NCBI GenBank assembly: GCA_949361645.1
Contig: OX442415.1
Span: forward strand, 29,871,362 to 29,935,361
DNA: 64,000 nucleotides
Direction: 5' to 3'
From: Spongilla lacustris
Taxonomy: Eukaryota; Porifera; Demospongiae; Spongillida; Spongillidae
The position numbers and the translations under genes were made by a program. Within the stretch, counting starts at the first letter, position 1. The number at the start of each line of letters is the position of its first letter. A model generated the notes under the pieces. That model ran no database searches. It worked only from the letters and a program-made list of their open reading frames with translations, and was not told the origin of the DNA. Of the stretch, positions 55,995 through 64,000 are shown piece by piece.

Positions 55995-56120
55995 GGACCT
56001 TGGAGTATTTGTGGGAGGCTTGGAGGCAGGGGGCGTGGCAGCTCGCTCCGGCAAGCTGAGCTTGTACGATAGGATCCTGGCCTGCAATGGAAAGGACTTC
56101 ACTAACATGTCTAACAAGAA
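55995..56120 (+). CDS. Gene D PDZ-domain core exon
   Basis: Between acceptor TGTTGACAG and donor GTGAGTACC. Joined to the preceding AA it reads KDLGVFVGGLEAGGVAARSG, then KLSLYDRILACNGKDFTNMS and NKK. The carboxylate-binding loop (here D-L-G-V-F-V) and the L-x-x-x-D-R-I-L-x-x-N-G segment are diagnostic of PDZ domains, which bind the C-termini of membrane and signalling proteins. The preceding intron is about 120 bases. Confidence 0.75.
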
Positions 56121-56227
56121 GTGAGTACCATTTGATGGAGGGTTCACTGACTATGTACGTACACATACGTACATACATACATACATACATACATACATAC
56201 ATACACACACACACATACACACACACA

Positions 56228-56274
<47 letters not shown>

Positions 56275-56277
56275 TAG

Positions 56278-56368
56278 GGTTGAGCAGATTCTGATGGGTA
56301 TACTGGTGGGGGACACCAGGCTGAGAATGGCTGTCAGCAGGGTACAGTTGTTTGCGGCTGGAAACTAA
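56278..56368 (+). CDS. Gene D last PDZ exon
   Basis: After a (CA)n tract and acceptor CACCTTAG, the shared phase gives VEQILMGILVGDTRLRMAVS and RVQLFAAGN, then TAA at 56366-56368. This is the last helix and strand of the PDZ fold, so the domain is complete over the two exons. A GGTAC donor inside could extend the gene. Confidence 0.65.
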
Positions 56369-56374
56369 GTCAAC

Positions 56375-57770
56375 AATTAGATCATTTACGGTATTACCAC
56401 ATTATTCTGAAATAAAAAGCAAATTCATACACTAATGCATGACACTTTTTCGATGAGAGCTCTCTGAAATTGATCGGCAAGTGTTTTTAACGTGATTCAT
56501 AGTCATTTTCCTTTTAGAGAACAGAATGCTTCTGAGATTGCTGCATAGCCAAATATGCATACATGTAGCTCACTATTTCTGTTACGTGAATCAATAAATC
56601 ATTCAATTGCAGCTAAAGCATATGGCTCAACTAACCCCACTACTAATTTTTCCTGTAACTAGTAAGTTGTATAAAAAGGAAGCAAAGTATAGAATTTATT
56701 ATAAACCTAAATATAGCTGCATACATGCACTTTCAAACACCCAAGACTGAAACAAGAATATAGTCATTGGGTAGAAATTATGAGGGCACAAACCGCAAAA
56801 ACAGAATTTCACTTTGATTATTTTTGAATTTCACATCCTGCTGAATACTATGAATCTTTGTTTTGTAATTGTATGTAAACCGTCAGACGCGCCTTCATTG
56901 CATGCATCATGCAGAGTTATATTCACGAATTCTTGAGGCTTGAGCTTCCTATTCGCATCTGTTGGAAAAGCAGAGCCTTCTGGCTTCCATCAAGATTGGT
57001 GAAGAGAGCCTTTAATCATGGGCTACAAAGTAGTCTTGGTTGCATTACGAGACAGAGTGTACTGCTTTAGTCTTTACCTGTATATTAGCACTGCACGATT
57101 TTTGTTAGCCTACTACCCAAGGTATAAGTGAGCGCATGCAGTGCTTCAGTTCTGACAGGGATATTAAATACATGGATTGGAAACGAGGCTGATATACGGC
57201 TGAATTACGGTATTCCTAATTTCCATCCGTGTTGCGCTTGAGGGCTATTCTTAGAGTCGCGAAATCGCAGAAACGAAAAGCTACACTTGGTAAGTTGGTT
57301 TCTTTCTAATTAAGAGGCAGGTTTTACTAATGGGATCAGTCAAGCTTTACTTTTGAAAGCAATGTATAAGCCTGTTAAAGCGTTTGGATCGCTTAAGCTT
57401 CGAGTAACGAAATCTCCTGAACAACTTCCTGTACAACAGATCTGAAAACATTAAACTACACCCCTGAAACCCGTCCACTAGGATCAGCATCCATGTCATA
57501 TTTGTCCGAGTCAACAGCAAACTCACCAATTCAGAATCCATGTAGGCGCAACACGGATGGTTTTCCGGTACACATAGATTACGGAACCGTTTCCAATCCA
57601 TGTATTTAATATCCCTGGTTCTGAGAAGAGTGAAAGCATACGGTGCATACCTAAATTCATTCAAATATATATGCCACAAATGCGATAACCTGCTAGCTCT
57701 ACATGCTCACAAAGGGAGAAGTGATGCTCTGTCCATTGCTCCATGCTTCAACGAGTTCGTCAGGCTTGAT
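56375..57770. other. Downstream of gene D, repeats
   Basis: AATAAA motifs lie at about 56411 and 56594. ATTAAATACATGGATTGGAAACG at 57164 recurs inverted at about 57587-57610, so a repeat pair lies here. The minus-strand frame at 57347-57679 spans it and is probably transposon-derived, without a recognised domain. Confidence 0.4.
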
Positions 57771-57779
57771 GCATATATA

Positions 57780-58612
57780 TATATATGGGAAAGTTTACGA
57801 GAAAAGGGACCTAGCGTTTATTATAAAAAAGTATAATAAAAATGCATTACGTTTGATTTGCTATAACTTCCAAACAGTTAACGCTATCAACTTCCTATTT
57901 TCAACACTTCATACTGCACCATTTCTCTATGGTAAAATACAATTTGGAGTCCTGCACTTGCTCCGTGTCAGTATTGCAACGTTCGATACCCCACTGGGTT
58001 CAAACCCGCCATAACTTTCGGTAGGAGTAATCAATTCGCTTCAAATTCGGTTTGTAGGTAGAGAGGTCCTATACCTATCGATTTGTTCTGTTCGTTAATT
58101 TTTATGCCATCCATTACGGAGATACAGTTGAACAAACTACGTGCACGTTTTCCCGCTTGATTCGCGCCAATGTTATAATCCCCGCCTCCCCATACATTGA
58201 GCGGAACGCAATTTGCCCAAATCATTGGCGCGAATCGAGCGCGAAAATGGGCACGAAGTTGTTCAACTGTATCTCCGTAACGGATGGCATAAAAATTAAC
58301 GAACAGAACAAATCGATAGGTATAGGACCTCTCTACCTGCAAACCGAATTTGAAGCGAATTGATTACTCCTACCGAAAGTTATGGCGGGTTTCAACCCAG
58401 TGGGGTATCGAACGTTGCAATACTGACACGGAGCAAGTGCAAGACTCCAAAATGTATTATACCATAGAGAAATGGTGCAGTATGAAGTGTTGAAAATAGG
58501 AAGGTGATAGCGTTAACTGTTCGGAAGTTATGGCAAATCAAACGTAATGCATTTTTATTATACTTTTTTATAATAAACGCTAGGTCCCTTTTCTCGTAAA
58601 CTTTCCCATATA
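57780..58612. mobile_element. 0.83-kb foldback palindrome
   Basis: Ends GGGAAAGTTTACGAGAAAAG and its inverse at 58591-58610. Arms of about 380 bases are nearly identical inverse copies; the loop lies between GATTCGCGCCAATG (58158) and CATTGGCGCGAATC (58223). ORFs on both strands in the arms are mirror images. No transposase. Confidence 0.9.
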
Positions 58613-58613
58613 T

Positions 58614-58911
58614 ACAAGATATAAAAATTTAAAAATTGGTGATGTAGGATTTGTATAGATAGCAATTGAGTAAAAAGTAAGGAAACAAGGAATTATGGAT
58701 ATTATGCATTCATTGAATTATAAATATTACATACCTACATTTAGCAGACTTTCAGGCAGGTAGATTTGCTAAATAATGCAGGTCTGTAATATTTATAATT
58801 TAATGAATGCATAATATCCATAATTCCTTGTTTCCTTACTTTTTACTCAATTGCTATCTATACAAATCCTACATCACCAATTTTATTTTAATTAAATTTT
58901 TATATCTTGTT
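58614..58911. mobile_element. Foldback MITE, family F1
   Basis: Ends ACAAGATATAAAAATTTAAA and AATTTTTATATCTTGT, arms containing GGTGATGTAGGATTTGTATAG and AAGTAAGGAAACAAGGAAT. It directly abuts the palindrome at 57780-58612. Confidence 0.9.
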
Positions 58912-58914
58912 TCA

Positions 58915-60035
58915 CTCCTTTTTTTTCCCCAGCGGGTTCCGACATGTACTTATACATTGCATGCAGGAGCACAAACGTAGAAGGAAGGGGAATCTTGGAA
59001 TACAACCCATTGCATCACATACATCACAGCAGTATGTACAATAGGACAGTTTGTTCTGCTCACTTGCTATCATCATTAAATCACATCACAATCAAACAAT
59101 TTCCTTTAAACAGTTAATGTCTCTGAATTGGCATGTGACTAAAAGATGAGGGGATCCCTAAAGAAAGTAGTAGCGTAGGAAAGGAGGAATTGTAGTGAAG
59201 TCACAAAATAAAATGTGAGCTCAAACCATAAATGCCCTTCCCATGGCTCCAACCAAAACATCCTAAACTGACATACATGTAGCCCCAACCCGAATCTCCA
59301 TCACAACTATCCTCACAGGATTCAAAGCCCTCACCTCTTGACTGAAGGTACTCATACGTTCTTCAAAGCCAGTAGTGAAGGCATCAGGAATAATCGCCAT
59401 AAACGTCTGTCCTTGATGTGAGTACATGTATATGATCAGAGCAATTCGCCATTCACACTAAAGATGCTTACCAGATTGCCTGCCTTTTATTTCGAATACT
59501 GATCCTCTTCATACAATAACCGATTATATGCTGAATTATTGCCCACACGTAATGATAACCGCGGAATTAATTTTGGTTTATAATCTAATTTGACATACCG
59601 TTTGACAGGTGCGTGATAACTTTTGAACGAAGCGACTATTGTATGTGGCAACTTTTTGTAATCGGACAGGTCATTAGTTCAGCTATGTGCTAGTGCATTC
59701 CGTTTTGAAATCCGTCTGCGAAAGGTAATCATATAGGACATTTATGATGCGAACAGTTTTCATACCTGTGGAAAGTAAGTACATCAGAGCGATACTAAGC
59801 ATGTGAGAACCGTTTTTACTGGCTCATATCGGGAAAGAGTGATGTTATCGATCATAATCAATCGATACCACTAGAGTACCCGAGGAGTACCCGCAATTCT
59901 ATTTAGTGCCGTGGAAGATGCTAAGGCCGTAACAGTTTTTTTTGCGTGCGCGTATGGATTACGGTTGACTTTGTCTCGATACCTATAGTAGGTGGTACGA
60001 CGTAGAGAAGAAGTCAAGGGCACCAATGATGGCAT
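58915..60035. other. Intergenic, no gene seen
   Basis: No supported exon or repeat family recognised. Confidence 0.4.
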
Positions 60036-60039
60036 TCTA

Positions 60040-60845
60040 ATGAGACAAGATGGATGTATGCACAGCTCTGGGTGTGCGCTGAGAGTGTCAAAATGGATGT
60101 GTCAATAGCTCTGGGTGTGCGCTGTGGGTGTCAAGATGGATGTATGCACAGCTCTGAGTTTGCACTGTGAGTGTCAAGATGAATGTGTGCATACATGTAG
60201 CTCTGGGTGTGCGCTGAGAGTGTCAAGATGGATGTGTCAATAGCTCTGGGTGTGCGCTGTGGGTGTCAGATGGATGTGTGCCTAGCTCTGGGTGTGTGCT
60301 ATGAGTGTCAAGATGGATGTAAGCACAGCTCTGAATTTGCGCTGTGAGTGTCAAGATGGATGTGTGCATAGCTCTGAGAGCGTCAAGATGGATGTGTGCA
60401 TAGCTCTGGGTTTGCGCTGTCAGTGTCAAGATGGATGTGCACACAGCTCTGGGTTTGCGCTGTCAGTGTCAAGATCCAGGATGTTTGCATAGCTCTGGGT
60501 TTGCGCTGTGAGTGTCAAGATGGATGTCTGCGTAGCTCTGAGTTTGCACTGTGAGTGTCAAGATGGATGTATGCATAGCTCTGGGTGTGCGCTGTGAGTG
60601 TCAAGATGGAGCTCTGGGTGTGAGCTGTGACTGTCAAGATGGATGTGTGCATAGCTCTTGGTTTGCGCTGTGAGTGGATGTGTGCATAGCTCTGGGTTTG
60701 CACTGTGAGTGGATGTGTGCATAGCTCTGGGTTTGCACTGTGAATGGATCTGTGCATAGCTCTGGGTTTGCATAGTGAGTGGATGTGTGCATAGCTCTGG
60801 GTTTGCGCTGTGAGTATCAAGATGGATGTGTGCACTGTCACTGTC
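60040..60845. repeat. 43-bp minisatellite
   Basis: About 20 degenerate units sharing CATAGCTCTGGGTTTGCGCTG then TGAGTGTCAAGATGGATGT. Between 60660 and 60790 a shorter unit lacking TCAAGATGG is used. ORFs on both strands here are repeat artefacts. Confidence 0.9.
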
Positions 60846-60849
60846 TGTA

Positions 60850-61615
60850 AGGCACCACATTATTTGCGTTGATGTGGTCGCACGGTGGGTACCTTGTGAC
60901 TCACACTCTCCTATTCAACAGATCTCTTGAATTGGTTGCTACAATGTTCAAATGTCAAGATGACATCAGCTGTTTGGGCATTCTAACCATGCATGATGTC
61001 ATCTGTTTGCATGTCATATCTATCTAGCGTAGACGCCCACCAGTATGAATTATATTACAATTAGGGGCGTAGTACCTTCCTTCTCTAGGTCGCTAAATTG
61101 GTCGTCGCAGCCTACCATCATAAGATCGTCATCACCGCTATTGTCACTGCATTGCTTGTCCACGGTGTCGTCGAGCATTTCCAAAACCTCGTCAGTCTGG
61201 AGCCGTACGCGCTCGCTTCGACATTCTATATAACACAATACGTGTTCCATTATCTAACTGGAGTATGGCCATAATTATTACCTTGTTCGAGCGTGTTTTA
61301 CACCCAAACTTGAATAGCGATGTACCCTTTAGCTTCTAAAGTATAGTTATCACTGACAAGAAACTCCGAAAAGTTACAGGATATGTGCAGATAACAAAGC
61401 GTCTGTTAGTTAAAACCGCCTAAACCATTCGCTTCTAGCTGGACGCCAATTGGAGTCCACCGCGCTCTGAGAAACATTTATCGGACGCCAATTAATCGGA
61501 TAAACAAGCACGTGCTTTTGCTTTGCTAAAATTTGAAGTAGTTGGGCTGGCCCGACTAAACTTAAAGGTCGTTCTTTTAATAGGGCTACTAGCTCTCACG
61601 TGTTCCGCTCGTCTT
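60850..61615. other. Spacer with one possible small exon
   Basis: On the minus strand 61050-61250 has an ATG-started acidic frame (MEHVLCYIECRSERVRLQTD...DDDLMMVG) that could be a first exon ending at a GTACTA donor, but no partner was found. TAGTTGGGCTGGCCCGACTA at about 61540 is a MITE end. Confidence 0.3.
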
Positions 61616-61617
61616 TT

Positions 61618-62295
61618 AGAAGGGAATGGAGAAAGGAGGGAAGGAGGAGAATAGAGAGGAGGGAAGGGGGAGAGGAGGAGGGAAGGGGAGAGGAAGGAAG
61701 GGGGAAAGGAGAGAGGAGGGAAGGGGGAGAGGAGATAGGAGAGAGGAGGGGGAGAGAAGAGAGGAGGGAAGGGGAGAGGAGGGAAGGGGAGAGGAAGGAA
61801 GGGGGAAAGGAGAGAGGAGGGAAGGGGGAGAGGAGATAGGAGAGAGGAGGGGGAGAGAAGAGAGGAGGGAAGGGGAGAGGAGGGAAGGGGAGAGGAAGGA
61901 AGGGGGAAAGGAGAGAGGAGGGAAGGGGGAGAGAGGAGGGAAGGGGGAGAGGAGAGAGGAGGGAAGGGGAGAGGAGAGAGGAGGGAAGGGGGAGAGGAGA
62001 GAGGAGGGAAGGGGGAGAGGAGAGAAGTGAGTAGAAGGGGGAGAGGAGAGAGGAGGGAAGGGGGAGAGGAGAGAGGAGGGAAGGGGGAGAGGAGAGAGGA
62101 GGGAAGGGGGAGAGGAGAGAGGAGGGAAGGGGGAGAGGAGAGAGGAGGGAAGGGGGAAAGGAGAGAGGAGGGAAGGGGGTGAGAAGAGAAGGGGGAGAGG
62201 AGAGAAGAGGGAAGGGGAGATGAGGGGAGGGGAGAAGAGAATGGAGAGGAAGAGTAGGAGAGAAGAGAAGATGAGACAGGAGGGAAGGGGACGGG
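61618..62295. repeat. Polypurine minisatellite
   Basis: Some 680 bases almost purely of G and A on the plus strand, built from GGGAAGGGGGAGAGGAGAGA units of about 23-25 bases. ORFs here (Glu/Arg/Gly on plus, Ser/Pro/Leu on minus) are artefacts. Confidence 0.95.
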
Positions 62296-62299
62296 ATAG

Positions 62300-63285
62300 C
62301 TAGCACAACACTACACCACTTGGCAACATATCCATGAGACATGGCACACACTTTTCAACACACACAGTCACATACACCCACCTATTCGGAGTGGTTCACC
62401 CCCATCCTGGTGGGATGGTGTTCTGTTTTCTATCACCTTTGCAGCTTGAATGAGCAGCACCTGATTTGCTCTAGTGGGACCACGCAATTGTGGAGGACAT
62501 TCCCGTTACCATTGTCGGCATTGAACAAAAATGGTCCTACCAACAGGTCATCTTTGACAGCTTGCTTACATGAGGGTGGGGGGCGCAAATATAGTGTTAC
62601 TCTCGTTGTATGTTAGGTAGCTCACCTGTATACGTCACCCATGGCCAACCAATGCCAACTTCTTTGGCCTTAATAGCGACGGCCAGTTGCATGCAGTGGT
62701 TTCCCACCTTCACGCTATCCTTCTTACTGCCTTCATGCTAGCCTATCGATCCTTCTTACTTTTGCGATCGGCTTAACCTGCTTTGTAGCGTTCAATTGTT
62801 CTTTTTTTTTTTCACGTGAACGGTCTTTCGGAGCTTCATCGCGCGACTCGTCAGCACAACCACACGTACAACTGTCAGTGTCATAATTTAACTGGCAATA
62901 TTCTTGCACTATTCTTTTCTCTTGGCGATCGACGTGACTGCAGCTGCATACACTCGCCAGAAACACGTGTTCAACCACAAGTTTATTCTGGATCTCCACT
63001 TTATGGTTTCCAAGGGCCGATAAAATCTGTTGTGGGCTATTGCTAACAAAACTAAGTTGCTAAAGATCGAATTTGTGTCAAGCATAACTCCGCTTACGAA
63101 AATAATAAAACAAATCCGACTCGGCAGTAAGTTTGTAACTTGGTGGTTCTAGTGCTTCCGCATAACGGCTAACATTACGCTTCAATCGTGACAAAGATAC
63201 AGCGCAATAAACCTCTTATCCGAGTGAATCTTATCTTATCAGATCCGGAAGAAGAAGAAGAATTAGGAGAAACTTTTTTAAAATA
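62300..63285. other. Intergenic, no gene supported
   Basis: A minus-strand frame at 62733-62999 is Cys-rich (SCTCGCADESRDEAPKD) and might be an exon, but no splice partner or family was recognised. Confidence 0.3.
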
Positions 63286-63287
63286 AG

Positions 63288-63583
63288 CACTGGCGGACGG
63301 AGGGGGGGGGGGGGGGGGGGGGGGTTGGGGGGGTTGCAACCCCCCCTTTCCTCCTATTACATAATATGCAAAGTGCGGCATAAGTAAATGAAAAAGTAAC
63401 GAGCATGCTCAGCTAGTTGAAAACTCGTAATTTTTTCATGCATTTTAGCACACCGAATTAACGTTTTCAAAAGCTTCCGCGCTTCGCGCGGGAGGGGGCA
63501 CATCCCCCTCCCGCACCCTCCCCCTTTTGGTGATCCCCCTCCCCTACAACCCCCCCTTTCTTTAAATCCTGCGTCCGCCAGTG
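63288..63583. mobile_element. 296-bp DNA transposon, CACTGGCGGACG ends
   Basis: CACTGGCGGACG at the left and CGTCCGCCAGTG at the right, flanked by ATAAG on both sides, an apparent 5-base target duplication. The interior holds G and C runs and GCGCTTCGCGC. It is non-autonomous. Confidence 0.8.
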
Positions 63584-63589
63584 ATAAGG

Positions 63590-64000
63590 TTCGAGGGTGG
63601 GAACGAGTGAGCGTTATCTCTGTTGTCCGAGCTTTCTAAACGTCGGCAGTTATACTACACTGTAGATATTCGACGGCTGTATTCCAAATACACTCACTAA
63701 ATTCCAACTGATTCTACGGCGCATCGGCAATAATGGAATCTGGTGTTTTGCTAATCGTATTCATGACACTTCAAATCCTACATAGGACCTACTAACGTAG
63801 GTCCCGATAGTTTTCACATTTTATGTACACTGATCAGTCATCAATTCGCAACAGCATAGTCATGCATATTTTGCACCAAATCGTACAAAACAAAAAACAA
63901 AAGACCCCGCCCTCGACCCCGCCCCTACTTTAGCCGGACCACCTTTTCTTTCGTTCCTAAGGCCCCTGATAGTATTCAGTACTCTATTATCTATGTACGT
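63590..64000. other. Right edge, no gene seen
   Basis: TCAAATCCTACATAGGACC at 63770 recurs from 18440. No coding region supported. Confidence 0.4.

Noticed and set aside
61596..62351. 251-codon Ser/Pro/Leu ORF and its Glu/Arg/Gly counterpart
   Set aside because: Both are translations of the polypurine repeat and have no domain or splice context.
62733..62999. Cys-rich minus-strand ORF
   Set aside because: The Cys spacing fits no zinc-binding family I know, and no splice partner was seen.
1..64000. tRNA, rRNA or other structured RNA genes
   Set aside because: No cloverleaf with A/B boxes and no rRNA-like core was recognised; the hairpins found are transposon ends.

Overview
This is a eukaryotic window: AT-rich, with GT-AG spliced exons, no operons, dense short foldback transposons, satellites and microsatellites, and one 200-base run of N (25244-25443). 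The protein families point to a sponge-like or other early-branching animal: animal-type DEATH-fold domains joined to a Roc-COR-like GTPase, a PDZ domain, a CCCH zinc finger, and decayed retroelement proteins common in such genomes. The species cannot be fixed from sequence alone.

The core of the window is a set of related DEATH-domain genes, called A to D here. Gene A (minus strand, 9807 down to about 4747) reads: DEATH exon, intron with a 27-bp minisatellite, P-loop exon, large G3/G4 plus COR-like exon, Ser/Thr linker exon, second DEATH exon (frameshifted), small exon (shifted). Gene B (plus strand, 30321-39127) is an inverted paralogue: 27-bp minisatellite, P-loop exon, a second minisatellite and a second P-loop exon made by a nearly perfect 1.69-kb tandem duplication, the COR-like exon, a Pro/Tyr linker exon, an intact DEATH exon, a small exon and a probable last exon. 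A CCCH zinc-finger exon with its own ATG (28001-28325) lies upstream. Gene C (plus, 19990-22533) has DEATH exon, minisatellite, Pro/Tyr linker and second DEATH exon. Gene D (plus, 55134-56368) has DEATH exon, minisatellite, then PDZ exons. Nearly all of these exons start and end in phase 1, so they can be duplicated, skipped or shuffled without changing frame. They look like a shuffled kit for signalling or innate-immune adaptor proteins; that role is inferred from the families and not shown here.

Layout: 1-4700 dispersed repeats and a palindrome, no gene; 4747-9807 gene A; 10365-12170 small DNA transposons; 12830-13530 broken C2H2 zinc-finger copy; 14455-15150 decayed retroelement ORF; 15800-19870 repeats and a foldback MITE; 19990-22533 gene C; 23240-23870 second type of decayed retrotransposon ORF (minus); 25244-25443 gap; 25720-26258 LTR-element tail; 26347-27901 DNA transposons; 28001-39127 CCCH exon and gene B; 39303-40257 retroelement fragments (minus); 42640-44345 160-bp satellite; 44725-46500 two-copy duplication; 46600-47960 satellite with higher-order structure; 48045-49122 MITEs, one nested in another; 51273-52349 small three-exon gene (gene E); 52763-53542 DNA transposon; 54500-54772 MITE; 55134-56368 gene D; 57780-58911 long palindrome abutting a MITE; 60040-62300 minisatellite and polypurine tract; 63288-63583 DNA transposon with a visible target-site duplication.

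Exon limits were set by eye from splice consensus, phase agreement and comparison between paralogues. No transcript evidence was available. Very long G or C runs are frequent and probably unreliable in length.
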